The position numbers and the translations under genes were made by a program. A DNA stretch of 64,000 nt, taken from NCBI GenBank assembly GCA_010093705.1, contig MU006096.1, positions 266,204 to 330,203 of the forward strand, written 5' to 3'. This DNA is from Patellaria atrata CBS 101060. Lineage: Eukaryota > Ascomycota > Dothideomycetes > Patellariales > Patellariaceae. Positions within the stretch are counted from its first letter, which is position 1, and each line of letters opens with the position of its first letter. Below are positions 34,840 through 46,185 of this stretch, in pieces. The notes under the pieces are model-generated. The model saw only the letters and a program-made list of their open reading frames with translations. It ran no database searches and had not been told where the DNA came from.

Positions 34840-36143
34840 TGTTACAATAACGATTGCTGAAGAGGATCATCGACCCCGCGCTGCGAGGGGAAAGAGTGTC
34901 TTCTTATCGGAATTGACCAGAACGAGTAACAACGCGCTGCTGTATTCGCGGGTTCTGTATGGTTCGTCGGATCCTGCATTGGTAAGGATGTGCGGCGAAT
35001 CCCATCACGGGCGCTTAGGTCTAGGCGTTCGACCGACAACGACAACGACCAAGGGGATCATCAGCAACGGCCACTCCTCGTGCTCAACGGCTACTCAAAG
35101 AATATTCCATTGTTACACATGAAACGGCCCGTGCGAGGGGTATCCGTGGGGGGTGGTACCGAGGAAGATACGCAGGACAAAATTCTCGGATGGGTTCTCT
35201 CTCGCTCAATAAACATTCGGTCCTCTCGAACCGGGGGTCACGGCGGAGGTAGGGGGTTCTATTTGTTTTCTCTTCGCATTAGTCCAGTTCTCTTTTGAAT
35301 CCGTATAGCGTCACGACAATACTTACATGTATAGAACCATAAAATTCACGGTTGATGGCGCATTCTCGCTTTCTTCGGGTATCGTATTTCAGATTTCCAT
35401 TTCGAGTACTAGACGTTAAGAATTGTAAAGAAATGTTGCTTTATGGGGTAAGGCCATCAACGGGAAGGATGCAGTACCTGGATAGCCCTCCCGCTGGTGG
35501 CCCTGTAAGCGTAGAACTACCAGGTATCCGCGAACTACACAAAGCAAACACCCAACCCGCCCTACATCAACTCCATGAACTACATCATTCTCAGCTTTGA
35601 TTAATGCTGTACTACCGTAAAATATCAGCTCTATGTCGTTAGGACGTAGTCATAGGCCTAGCAGCGAATCTGACTAGTCCGAGGCCTTGGTCCGATATCT
35701 TGGGCCAAGGGTTATCATCTCTCAGCTACCCAAAGTTATTACTGAGGACGAGGACTTTGAGACGGTAAAAATGGCAACTTCGATATCGCTCTATAGTTCT
35801 TTATGGCTCATGCTCAACCGTATACGCCATCTCAACCCGGTCCATATAAGTGGAGAGGACCCGTAACGTCAGCATTTCAGGCTTTTCAGGCTTCTCCGCC
35901 TTCGGATGTAAAAAAGGGTCTCTGTGCAAATCTATGTCGAAATGGTATCGAATTGAGCCAGATAAGGTAGGTAACGGTGTAGGTAAGGTATGCAATGGTT
36001 GACGGGAGGGTGCTATTGCGCAATGGCCCTTCATTTATTATAAATCTAAGCCCTTTCAATTTTCACCATGAAGTGTCATTCCTTTCTCAAACATTCTATT
36101 TAGCTTTTCTAATTCTACCTTCCTAATTCATCTCAATTCCGCC
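34840..36143. promoter_or_regulatory. Divergent upstream region (unknown protein and MFS transporter)
   Basis: A 1.3-kb region between two outward-reading genes. Short frames on both strands have no recognisable product. It should contain both promoters; no site is assigned. Confidence 0.4.
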
Positions 36144-38072
36144 ATGGTTCCAGAAGGATCTGAAGTGATTGAGCTCACTAGCCCCGCTACTACTACCACA
36201 GCTACTTCTGGAGAGGGACAATGGGATAGTGAAAGTCAAGAACATGATGGTTGTACTCTACCACCAGCAGACAGAGGCTTACAAGCATGGCTTTTCCTTC
36301 TCTCCGCATTTATGATTGAGGGCACTGTATGGGGTACGTCAGATGTCATTCTTCTCCTCGCATTCGTCTCGATTATAGTGTTGTGCTACAGCGTTTCTTC
36401 CCTCAACAAGGACAATCAGTTCAAATTGTCTAACCTAACCTCGATTTTAAGGCTTTCCCTTTGCATTTGGAGTCTTCCAGAATTACTATTCGACTCATGA
36501 ACCCTTTTCCAAGGATTCATCTGGTATTGCCGCGATTGGCACTACAGCTACCGTACGAGATTCAAACTTCCCCATACAGTTTCTCGTATATACTAGCACT
36601 AACATGACGAAGGGTGTAATGTACCTTGGCGCTCCGCTTGTTCAGTTTTTCTACTCCTCTTTTCCAGGTTATCAACGCGTTGTCAACATCTCGGGACTTG
36701 TTCTCATCGAAATATCCCTTGTCGCTGCGTCATTCGCCAACAACACCTGGCAGTTGTTAGTAACACAAGGCATCCTGTATGCGATTGGTGGGATGTTCCT
36801 CTACTACCTCGCCATCATGTACCTCGATCAATGGTTCATCCAGCGTCAAGGCCTCGCCTTTGGTATTATGTGGGGCGGTGGAGGAGCGGCGGGGGTTATT
36901 ATCCCAATTCTGCTTGAGTGGTTGTTGAGTCAGTATGGGTTCAGAACTACATTAAGGGTTTGGGCCATCGTCATGGTAAGACTTAAGGTCCCCGCTTCCT
37001 TAATCTTTTACCAAAATCGAAATTATCTTTTTCTTGGCTGTAATTATGCGACTTTTCGCTACAAGACTGACGTAACTTTGCTCTCCTGGAATTTTACATC
37101 GGCCCTACTTACGAACTGTAAGAGGCTACTAGTTTTCCGTTCCTTCCCTCGGCGCATATCAACTATCTATGTAGATCTACTCTGTATTTGTTTTCTTTAC
37201 ATCAACCCTTCTTCTATATACTCCTTTTCTTCCATCTATTTCCTTACTTCTATCGACTCTTGTTCCATCATCTCCTTCCTCTCTTCCTACTCCCCGTCTC
37301 CCAACCTTAACCTTCTCCTCCACTCCAGTCACAGCCCGGGCTTGATCCTCCATCCCCAATCTAACATTCCCAACAGTTCTTCCTCGCCACTCCCTCCGTC
37401 TACTTCCTCCGCCCCCGCCTCCCAATCCAACACTCCCGCCACGGCATCCGCCGTGTCGACCTCACCTTCACCAAATCCAGCACCTTCCTGATCCTGCAAG
37501 CCGGCACCATAATTCAAGGCGTCGGCTACTTCATCCCCTCCTACTGGCTCCCGACCTACAGCCGCGCGATCGGGCTCTCCCACCTCTCCGGCACCGCAAC
37601 CGTGGCCCTCTTCAACTTCGCCTCCGTCATCGGTGCCGTCTCCATCGGCGCCCTGTGCGACCACTTCCACGTCACCACCGCCATTTTGATCTCTACTGTC
37701 GGCGCCACCATAAGCCTGTTCGTGGGGTGGGGGCTCGCGGTTAGTCTTGCGCCCGTGCTCGTGTTTGCCCTTTTCTATGGCATTTTTGGAGGCGGGTTTA
37801 GTGCTACGTGGCCTGGGTGCGCGACGAGCGTGAAGACGAAGTATAGAGGTGCCGAGACGGGGATGGTGATTAGTATGCTAGCTGCTGGGAAGGGAATCGG
37901 AGCCGTTGCGAGCGGGCCGTTGAGCGAGAAGTTGCTCGAGGTGGATAGTTGGAGGGGCAAGTTGGATGGGGCGTATGGGACCGGGTATGGGCTTTTGGTG
38001 TTAGTGAGTGGGATCAGTATGGTGTTGGGGGGTGTGGGATGGGCGGGACGACGGTTTGGGTGGGTGTTGTAA
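36144..38072 (+). CDS. MFS transporter, monocarboxylate-transporter type
   Basis: Exons 36144-36333, 36452-36552, 36613-36975 and 37377-38072 give 449 aa, normal for fungal MCT-like carriers. The 50-residue N-terminus is cytosolic and acidic. Membrane segments begin at GLQAWLFLLSAFMIEGTVWG; the joins restore GFPFAFGVFQNYY, a hallmark of the family, then GVMYLGAPLV, LAIMYLDQWFIQRQGLAFGI and, after the long intron, FFLATPSVYFLRPRLP. The C-terminal half holds IIQGVGYFIPSYWLPTY and several further hydrophobic spans. Such proteins move organic anions by proton symport at the plasma membrane, though many fungal members have unknown substrates. The third intron (401 nt) is far longer than the others and C/T-rich, with CTAAC just before its acceptor. 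Confidence 0.88.
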
Positions 38073-38684
38073 TGGATGAGAAAGGTGTCGTATGAGGGAT
38101 AATGGAATTAAGGGAGTACATGGTGTTTGAGGGAGCGGGGAGCAAGGTCTCCGCACCCGTGGTTTATGAGGGTAAGGTAAGTTACGAATCTGATACACGA
38201 TTTTTTTAATATAATCTCCCATAGTATATAGAAGTAATGTCTTTCGCTATTTGAGCCTCGTGTCTTTGGAAAACATGTCCATCTCCTCAACGACTGTACA
38301 GGAATATTATTTACGATAGGTCTATGTTGTCTATTCGCTCATTTATGACAGTCCATATTCCTTGGTTACTGTACACGCAATAAAGGCAGGATGAGCATTG
38401 CTGAATCGGACTACTTACTGGATCTTACGTCTGTGTATAGCTTTGAGTAGAAGTCTGCTTGCGGTGAGCGTACAGTGAGCCAAGAATACGGTGACGGTGA
38501 AGAGGAACTGAGAAGGGTGATGGTGGATCCTTGGACCCCGCGATGAAAACCCTGCAGGTGTTTGTAACCTCATGTCTTGCCTCCTACCCATAGCCCAGGT
38601 ACGTTAAGGTAGGAGAGACTGGTTGTTCTGTTTCGAATTTCGAACGAGGAGGAATGAGTGAAATTTTCAAAATGAAAATATACG

Positions 38685-39194
38685 TTACTCAAAACTTGAT
38701 CGATTTAGGATTTCCATCTTCTCTTCGGCTTGAAGGGACGAAGGTGAATGAAACGCGGTGAATTCATTCCATGTCAAACAAGCGCGATCTGGGGAGTTGT
38801 ACAGTACAAGTACCGTCCGGCATTGCTGATTGTCGCACAATTTCTCAATATTGAGGATCATCGTGGTTGAAATGTCCAGGGCGATCATGTAGATGAGGGA
38901 AAGGTCAGCCATGTGACAATGCTCCTAGCGCCTCTCCACTTGTTCACATCAAACCTCAATCTGTTCCTGGAGGTCGTATGAGGCGCGAAACCCAACGATC
39001 ATTCGACGTAGCGAAAAAGAGTCTAACTTGTATGAAAGAATGCAGGTTACCTTATGAAGGAGCCCAGGGAACTGCGCAGGATCTGGAAAGTCTGTCTTGC
39101 ATAAATGGGTTCCCGGGAGCTGATGTGAGTCGCTGACGACAACGCGTATCGAAAGGTATCGAACATATTCGGGATGTGGATGCGCCATGAACAC
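38685..39194 (-). pseudogene. Possible small gene or gene fragment, unknown
   Basis: Two minus-strand frames can be joined: 39194 to about 39048 (MFMAHPHPEYVRYLSIRVVV, then FPGLLHK) and from about 38924 to 38685 (EHCHMADLSLIYMIALD). A GTAACC donor at 39047 and an acceptor GCTAG near 38925 would keep the frame. The combined text resembles a leucine-rich stretch of an F-box-type protein, but no F-box is seen upstream. It may be a truncated remnant. The call rests on composition alone. Confidence 0.25.
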
Positions 39195-39532
39195 ATCCCT
39201 GAGAGATTCATCTCCAAATTCTCCACGTACCTTGGGTACTGTACCTGTGTTCCTGCCGGACTAGGTACCGTGTCTATGACTGTTTATCGTGCTTCTGTAT
39301 GGTTGGTTTGGGACATGTGAGGATAAAGTGGGGAGTGAGATTAGGTGACTCGCATTTCAGCCTTTAGGGCATATCTTGGGAAAGAAGACAGATGAAGGTA
39401 ACGAGAGACTCAAGAACACCCTTTCTGTGCCGTGTAAGATTGGTTTTAAGGACAAGAGAAATCATCCTTCGAAGGTTTTCATGATTCGATGAGCAAGGCT
39501 GGAACAAGGGAGGTTATTTCTTTGGTTTCACG

Positions 39533-39534
<2 letters not shown>

Positions 39535-39562
<28 letters not shown>
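39535..39562. repeat. GT microsatellite, 14 repeats
   Basis: A perfect (GT)14 tract flanked by GGC and GGCTCTC, within the intergenic region upstream of SWI1. It is likely to vary in length between strains. Confidence 0.97.
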
Positions 39563-39563
<1 letters not shown>

Positions 39564-40382
39564 GCTCTCTTCCGCTTGAGTCTCGAGTGTTGAATCTTCC
39601 ATCGATAACGAGACAATCACCAATAATTCCTTCCGTCCATCATCTCCAGTTGCGCTTACCGGATAGGGCATTTACGTTTTAACTCGTTAAAAAAGCTTCT
39701 TGGGAAGGAAGCATCCGTTCCACCCTATTGCCCATTTTCGTGGTCCAATTAACGGTACCTGCCTATAAACCGTGAAATGCCTCTTCCGTCATCCCCCTCT
39801 TTGCATCTGGAAATCACTTCTTGTTCGTTTCGTGATTCTTCCTTTTCCTCATGAAAAATTGAGAATTCATCACAATGTTTTGCGTCAAAAGAGCTGAAGT
39901 CGTAAAATTCGAAGCGGTGGAGGCGGGCGGCGGTCGGCTCGTTGCTCGCTCGCTTACCTTATGGAAGTGGTTTGGCTTTGGTGGTCCTTGGTCGCTCATC
40001 GTCCCTCTTGCCTGCAACCTGCTTTTGGTTCTGTACGAGAGTGAAAAAGACCACAACGAACGCTTGGTGAGTCCGACCCCTCCCGTAATTCATCGGCCCT
40101 GTCATCTGGCCCGATCTCTCTATAAGATATCTGCCCGATATTGAAACCTTTTTCTTATCCGACCGGAGTCGCCTGCTTGCATACACACAGATTACCTAGT
40201 CCGCATAAACGCGTCTCCTCTTTCCCCCGACCGACAAAGGTCAATTCCCACCCACCCCTCCACACGTGTCTCCCGTTGCTTTATTATTTTCTTATCACCT
40301 TGTTCACTTTGGACTCGTCTTCTTCCATCAAGATCGCTTATGTCACGATTGCTTCCATCGCGCTGTTGATGGCTTGTTGACG

Positions 40383-40448
40383 ATGGCTTCGTCGAGACCT
40401 CAGCTAACTCCCTCACAGATGGACCCTAGCCTCTCTCCGTCGACATGA
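40383..40448 (+). other. Upstream ORF overlapping the SWI1 start
   Basis: A 21-codon frame (begins MASSRPQLTPSQ, ends LSPST) stops at TGA 40446-40448, and the SWI1 ATG is 40445-40447, so the two share the tetranucleotide ATGA. A scanning ribosome would meet the upstream ATG first, so SWI1 would depend on leaky scanning or reinitiation. Alternatively the short peptide is the true N-terminus, split off by an unseen splice or a base error. Confidence 0.5.
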
Positions 40449-43400
40449 ACAACTGGCCGGAGAATGGCATCTACAACAACGCAATCCACGACCCGAATCC
40501 CCATACCCTAGATCCGTCATCCATATTCAACTCGAACAATGTCGATATCAACCAACTTCAAAACGCGCAATTCCAGCAACAACAGCGCATGAACAATGGC
40601 ATCGCGCGCAACACTTCACCCGCATTTCCGAACCAAAGCTATCAAGTCAATCCTGTTATACCCTCGAAACGTGCACGACCAAGTGAAGATGGTATCAGCG
40701 CTTCACCTAGACAAGCTCCCGGTACCTTGAACCAGTCGCGATCACAAACACCACAATCGATGGGTTACGGTGGATTCCAGGGTGGCCAACATGGCGCACA
40801 GCCGTTGCAGGCGCAAACTCCATACCAGCATTTACACCAGGGCGGTTCTGCGAATGCTACTCCCTCTCCGACAATGCAGAATCAACAATTCCGACAGCCA
40901 GGCCCGGCGCAAAGGGTCAATACCGTATCGCCAAGCCCTTTTCCACAACCGCAACAGAATTTTGGAATGTCTCCACAAGGTGATCCTAACAGTCGGATGG
41001 GAACCCCTCAGAATTCAGGAATGGGGCCTATGGCCGGCATGAACTTCATGCCTGGAGGTCAAATGCCGCAAGGCTTCAATCAGAATCCAGGATTTCCTAT
41101 GGGCATGTCCCCTGCTGGGATGACCGCTCAAGGCGTACAACTACCTCCGAATCTTGCAGCACGACAGGCCGAACAGCAACGGCGATATCAGATGCAAATG
41201 TTGAGCCAACAACATGCTTTAGCCGCAAACCAACAACGGCAGCAAGCGGCAGGTATGAATCCGATGCACATGGCAGCTGCTGCGCAACAGATGAACCCCG
41301 CAATGGCGGCGCAGGCAATGCGTGCACAGCAAGGCGCGAGCATGGCCCAGAGCTCTGCCAAAAGTCACGAACATTTCGTTAAACAAGTTGCAACCTTGAT
41401 GCATCAACACGGCCTTCCTTTCAACCCGAATCCCGTTGTAGCCAACAGACCTGTGAACTTGATGCAGTTGTTCGGTATTGTCATAAAACCAGGTGGAATC
41501 CGAATCGTAACACAAGCCCAGCAATGGCCGGCCGTTGCACAGGCACTTGGTTTTCCTCCAGCGCAATTTCCCATGGCTGGCGCCGAGTTAAGACAGATCT
41601 ACGAACAGAATCTGTTGAAGTACGAAGAAGTGTTTCAGAAAAATAGCGCGGCTAAGAGGAGAGCAGATATGTCGCGACAAGCACAAATTGCTGGGATGCA
41701 AGGACAACAAGGCTCTCCGACGAAAATGATGCAGCCCGGTGGTCCAGAGATGTCACAACAACAATACATGCAGCAATTACAGCAAAGGATGCAACAGTCT
41801 TCGCAGTTGAACGCTGGTCATGGAACACCTGTGCAGAACAATGCAGCGTTTCCACAATCCAATGGTTGGGCAACTCCTCAATCAGACTCAGCCACGCACC
41901 TACCCCCGAACGCAGTGAATCAACATCGTAAGAGTGCAAGTAGGCAGTTGGAGTCATCCTCGCCTCAGGTTCAACCACCCGGATTTCCTCCCGAGTCACC
42001 TGCACCTCCAGATAAACCCCACGCTGGTCAAGCACCTCCCGATCATGTTGCAGGTGAAGCCACAGCTAATGGAATTGCTACTAAGTTCGAGGACAAATTT
42101 GAAATTGGCACCCATTACAATCCCAAGGTTCGGACGATACAGGATACCCATGGAGGCCTCTACGTTCATGATGCCGATACCATAGCGAAAGAAATTGCCA
42201 TGTTTAAACCCAATATTCCCACATTTAATGAAATGGGAATCATTGATATGCGGTGCCTTAGTTTAAGCATTCAATCGGGGATACATGCTGAAGTTCGTTA
42301 TGCCCTTGATCATCTTGCGAGAATATCCTCTGAAGCGAAACAACTACACCAAGTAGACCTTGCAAAGTGCGAAGACATGGTTGACGTGTTGATCGATTGT
42401 GCTGAGGAGCAAGTGGAAACATTGTTAAGCAACGCTCCCGAAGTCTCAGATATTATCGATCTCACACCTTACGAGGACGTCATCCGAAACACAAAGATCG
42501 AGGTGCACGGATTGCAGGACATCCCTGAATTCGGTTCAGAGGAGTACGAGCTGAACCGTGCAGCAGACCGACTCATCTCAATCACTACGATTTTACGCAA
42601 CTTCTCGTTCTTCGAACCGAATCTCAGACCACTAACTTCTTCCGTCGTAATAAAATGTCTTTCTAACGCAATCCGGGCTCTCGGGACCCGAAATCAATTC
42701 CTCAGATCACACCGCAACACCCAAGACTTCATGAAGGATGTCATCACCTTCCTGTCCAACGTATCCCACGAACTTGAAATCCCATCACGTGAAGAGGCAC
42801 ACGTTCTCCTCCAATTTCTCCTCGCATTCGCCCCCTGTCCTCCACCCACGACTCAACCTCTCCATTTCGTCGCTTTCAACCCCCAGATCCACCGCTACCT
42901 CCCCTGCGCTGTCGATAGTCTCGCTAAGTTACTCGCCCGCGATGAGCCCAATCGCCACTACTACCGACATGTCTTCAATGCGGACGCAAATTCCAATCCG
43001 CCTTACGACCTCCTGACCCGCGCCTTCGCACTCGCCATCTCGGTCATTCCGGATCGCGCGAAGGGGAATATTCCCACCAACATCGAGAGTCGGATGTCGG
43101 AGGCAAGGAAGCCTTATCTCATTCAAGCCATGCTAGCTGCCGATATCCTCGCCTCTCTCGCGCCTGGTCCGGAATCTGGTATCGCCCGTGCCTGGCTCGA
43201 GGCCGAAGACGGATGGGCAGCGAGTCTGTTGAGAATGGCCTGTTATCTCTGTCAAGAACGTCCACCGCCGGCACAACAACCACCCGTCCCACCACAGCAA
43301 CCACAAGGTCGTGGAGCGGCCGCCACGGCAGCGGCAGCGGCGGCGGCAGCTTTACGAAGGCAAGAAGCAGCTAACGATGTAGCGGATCAGGGATGGGGTC

Positions 43401-43675
43401 TCGTCACACACCGAGCCTTCGCGCTACTACGGCGTCTTGGCGAGAAGAGCCGCGTCGAGCAAGCAAGCGGAAGCGGCGGCGGCGTTAATGGCGTCACGGA
43501 CGGTGACAATAAGGAAGCGGACGGCGACGAAGAAGGCAAGGAAGAGGCGAAGTGGAGGGGCATTAAGGCAGGATTGGTGCCGAAGAGTAGTCTCGTGCTC
43601 GGCGCGCTGATGAGTAGTGCCATCGATGCTGTGGCTTTGAAGCAGCTTTGCGCTTTTGCGGGGATGGAGTGGTGA
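40445..43675 (+). CDS. SWI1: SWI/SNF chromatin-remodelling subunit Swi1 (ARID protein)
   Basis: A single-exon protein of 1076 aa. The first 300 residues are rich in Q, N, P, M and G, as in Swi1 proteins. The ARID DNA-binding domain is at about residues 306-400 (HEHFVKQVATLMHQHGLPF, LMQLFGIVIKPGGI, WPAVAQALGFPP, LRQIYEQNLLKYEEVF). A second Q-rich stretch follows, and from about residue 550 an alpha-helical repeat-like C-terminal region begins (IDMRCLSLSIQSGIHAEVRY, ITTILRNFSFFEPN, RHVFNADANSNPPYDLLTRA). Near residue 958 there is an alanine tract. Swi1 belongs to the nuclear SWI/SNF complex that moves nucleosomes at promoters; ARID binds DNA with little sequence preference. The ATG overlaps an upstream ORF. 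Confidence 0.93.
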   Translation: MNNWPENGIYNNAIHDPNPHTLDPSSIFNSNNVDINQLQNAQFQQQQRMNNGIARNTSPAFPNQSYQVNPVIPSKRARPSEDGISASPRQAPGTLNQSRSQTPQSMGYGGFQGGQHGAQPLQAQTPYQHLHQGGSANATPSPTMQNQQFRQPGPAQRVNTVSPSPFPQPQQNFGMSPQGDPNSRMGTPQNSGMGPMAGMNFMPGGQMPQGFNQNPGFPMGMSPAGMTAQGVQLPPNLAARQAEQQRRYQMQMLSQQHALAANQQRQQAAGMNPMHMAAAAQQMNPAMAAQAMRAQQGASMAQSSAKSHEHFVKQVATLMHQHGLPFNPNPVVANRPVNLMQLFGIVIKPGGIRIVTQAQQWPAVAQALGFPPAQFPMAGAELRQIYEQNLLKYEEVFQKNSAAKRRADMSRQAQIAGMQGQQGSPTKMMQPGGPEMSQQQYMQQLQQRMQQSSQLNAGHGTPVQNNAAFPQSNGWATPQSDSATHLPPNAVNQHRKSASRQLESSSPQVQPPGFPPESPAPPDKPHAGQAPPDHVAGEATANGIATKFEDKFEIGTHYNPKVRTIQDTHGGLYVHDADTIAKEIAMFKPNIPTFNEMGIIDMRCLSLSIQSGIHAEVRYALDHLARISSEAKQLHQVDLAKCEDMVDVLIDCAEEQVETLLSNAPEVSDIIDLTPYEDVIRNTKIEVHGLQDIPEFGSEEYELNRAADRLISITTILRNFSFFEPNLRPLTSSVVIKCLSNAIRALGTRNQFLRSHRNTQDFMKDVITFLSNVSHELEIPSREEAHVLLQFLLAFAPCPPPTTQPLHFVAFNPQIHRYLPCAVDSLAKLLARDEPNRHYYRHVFNADANSNPPYDLLTRAFALAISVIPDRAKGNIPTNIESRMSEARKPYLIQAMLAADILASLAPGPESGIARAWLEAEDGWAASLLRMACYLCQERPPPAQQPPVPPQQPQGRGAAATAAAAAAAALRRQEAANDVADQGWGLVTHRAFALLRRLGEKSRVEQASGSGGGVNGVTDGDNKEADGDEEGKEEAKWRGIKAGLVPKSSLVLGALMSSAIDAVALKQLCAFAGMEW

Positions 43676-44354
43676 TCCTTTCGGTGCGAAAAGAACATCC
43701 CTCTCCGTTAGCAGACTCTTTTCCTTATTTCAGGTATTTGCGAGGTCCACTCCAGGGGGCCCTAGATGTGGGATATATGACCTGTTAGGTTTGTTCGGTT
43801 GGATTTGCGTCCTTGGTGCATTGAAGGATAGGGAACTTGTTTGGATTTTTTCTTTGTTTTGTTATTGAATTACCACTAAAATGCGAGTGGCCAGAACTGG
43901 GCGAAATCTCTGTATTAGAAACCTTCTTGTTTGCCCAGCGCTGCGATTTTCTATACCGACGGGATCGCCCCTTCTCCTTTTGCGTTTCTCGTGTTCATAC
44001 ATCGGCGTTGCTTGGTCAGGATGTCTTTCCGGGCTTCTCTCTTTTTTTTTTCTTTTTCATCATATTCCGACATCCCTCGATTGACTTGGTATGAGAGACG
44101 CGACGGGAAAAAAAAAAAGCTTTCATGGAATGTAGAAAGTTTTTTTTTTTTTACCATCTGAGGTTGGGGAGTTTGCGAGTGTCATTACAATAGTTAGGGG
44201 GTTTTGTTTAGATGATCAGAAACCCTGTCTAGCTAGCCTTACTATTCCGTCCTTTACATTTAAAGCTTGAAAAAAGTCTCGTTTGATAACTACAGTGTTT
44301 AACCATCTATAATCATTTAAACCCCCCCGCCACGCCCCCCTCTCGTTACCCCAA
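43676..44354. other. Convergent intergenic region with homopolymer tracts
   Basis: The 3' flanks of SWI1 and of the MFS gene. It holds T- and A-rich runs at 44041-44153, including an imperfect hairpin, and a C-rich run near 44325-44340. No gene is supported. Confidence 0.5.
44109..44153. repeat. Imperfect inverted repeat, A-tract and T-tract arms
   Basis: An A-run followed by GCTTTC is matched across a short loop by GAAAG followed by a T-run, with one unpaired G. It lies about 440 nt after the SWI1 stop. RNA from either strand could fold here; a role in 3' end formation is only a guess. Confidence 0.6.
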
Positions 44355-46185
44355 TCAACTCAATTCAACCCCCCTCCCCTGACCCATCTCCACAACCTTA
44401 ACGCCCCTGACCCCCGCAGCAGCGAACCCCAAAATAGCCGCAACACACACGAACACAAGCCCCGGCATCCAGCCCGCGGACCATGCGAACAGCACGCCAC
44501 ACACGCCCGGCGCGAAGATCCTAACGAGGCCCTGCAGGAGCCCGAGGCCGCCCATCAGCTCCCCGACGCGGTCGCCGCCGACGTGCTTGGTGAGCGTGGC
44601 CTCGGTGAGGGCGAGGCCGACGGCGCCGAAGGCGGAGAGGACGCCTGCGAGGGTGAAGAGCACGCCGGTGGGCGCGAGGGCGTAGGCGAGGTAGCCGGCC
44701 AGATCGGTCAGGATGGCTAGGGAGAGCAGGCGGGAGTCGAGGGGGGCGGGGCCGGGTGGGGTGGTCGAGGGGTTGGAGGAAGGGGGTGGGTGTGATTTGT
44801 GGGTGAAGAAGCGGATCAGGAGGGGTAGGGCGAAGGCGCTGATGGCGGCGCGGGAGAAGTTGATCGTGCTCATGAAGAGGTTTGTTTCGAGGTTGCGCCA
44901 GTGGAAGACGAGTTGGGGGTAGAGGATTAGGGGCTCAGACGGGCCCATTGCGGCGGTGTAGATTAGCATGTTGATTAGGAGGAGGAGGACAACGTTGCGG
45001 CGGAATGTGGGGGAGGTTGGGGAGGGGGGAACGAGGCGGGTTAGCCAGGCGTGGGGGTTCAGACGTGCGAGGAGGTTGAGGAGGGTGTGGATGTGGATTG
45101 GAGCGGTGGTGAGGGTGCTTAGGTGCGGTTTCCATCCGCTGATAGGAGCGGCGAGAGATTCGGGGACGAAGAGCATGTAGAGGACGGATAGGCCCCGCAT
45201 GAACTAAAGGGTTTGTTAGAAATGGCCGGTTTCAGGGTTCCGAGATATGTACCATGCAGAGGTAGAATACAAGGAGCGGGTGGTCATTGCCCGCGAGAGA
45301 CGTGATGTAGCCGGATATCAAGGGACCAACGCCAATACCTATGAACATAGCACTATAGACTCGTCCGATATAGACAGCACGCTTTTCTCGAGCCGTACAA
45401 TCGCTGATGTATGCTGATGACATTGCCATGACCAGCGCAAAGGAGCCGCTAAGCACATATGTTCTTAGCGTCGATATCACGGCATATGCGTGTATATGAT
45501 TATACAATAGATAGCTTGACTATATCAGAAAAGGGAGGACCTACCATATACCATCAACCGCAAACACGAGCAATATCCAGTAATAGTGAAACACGTCTGG
45601 ATGCTCTGCTATAGTAACCAGAACGGCTTCCGACAGAATAGTCACTACAATATTACCAGCCATAATCTTGACGCGTCCAATGCGATCGCTCAGACTACCG
45701 AGCATAGTACACATGATAGCGGACAATATGCCACTAATGACATGTCCGTACGAGTCTATCAGCGCCACAAGCGAAGACACTTCGCTGATACTACATTGCG
45801 GATTATATCCTCCGATAACTACCGGTAACGAAGGGTCTATCAACGGTTCGTCCGCTCTAGCAAGCGTATGCACATTCGCGATACCCGCGTCCGAGATCAT
45901 CTGGCGGCATACAAGCGAGATCTTGAGATTGATCCGCGGGACGGCGACGATACCAAAGGCCAAGCTGTTGATCGTGAAGAACACCAGGAGGTATATCACC
46001 TACGGCGTTTGTAAGCACATTGTCCGTAGACTGGTGAGTAAATGACATACCGCAGGTTTGCGCCGAGCCCGTTGTGCATCGGCTGATAGCTCGTCTGGCT
46101 CATTTTGACCCAATGATTCGAGTTCAACGCCATCGTCGTCTAGGGTATCAGCTTGGCCAATTGGATGGTACGAAGTCGATTCCAT
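44355..46185 (-). CDS. MFS transporter
   Basis: Exons (minus strand) 46185-46051, 45999-45545, 45448-45253 and 45203-44355 give 544 aa. The N-terminus is acidic and cytosolic. Membrane segments begin with VIYLLVFFTINSLAFGIVAV. The loop between segments 2 and 3 has GSLSDRIGRVKIM, the MFS signature with the conserved D and R residues. The splice at 45449 restores VDGICGSFALVMAMSSAYIS, followed by RVYSAMFIGIGVGPLISGYI. A long cytosolic loop (PHLSTLTTAP to PTSPTFRRN) separates the two halves, as usual, and the second half has six more spans. The introns (51, 96 and 49 nt) keep phase. The substrate is unknown; the layout recalls proton-coupled folate and tetracycline-type exporters. The last exon is GC-rich compared with its neighbours. 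Confidence 0.88.

Larger units (their letters stand above)
38073..40444. other. Intergenic region upstream of SWI1
   Basis: About 2.4 kb. It contains a possible two-exon minus-strand gene fragment (38685-39194), a GT microsatellite (39535-39562) and, in the last kilobase, a C/T-rich region that is the likely SWI1 promoter and leader (pyrimidine runs at 40200-40330). Confidence 0.5.

Noticed and set aside
36604-37491. A 295-codon continuous frame across the MFS gene
   Set aside because: After 36975 it runs through the long intron and into the wrong frame of the last exon; exon 4 reads in another frame.
30952-38072. Secondary-metabolite cluster around the PRISE-like reductase and MFS transporter
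   Set aside because: No polyketide synthase, peptide synthetase, terpene cyclase or pathway regulator lies near, and the neighbours look unrelated.
44713-45180. G/R-rich plus-strand frames over the MFS gene
   Set aside because: They are antisense shadows of the GC-rich last exon of the minus-strand transporter.
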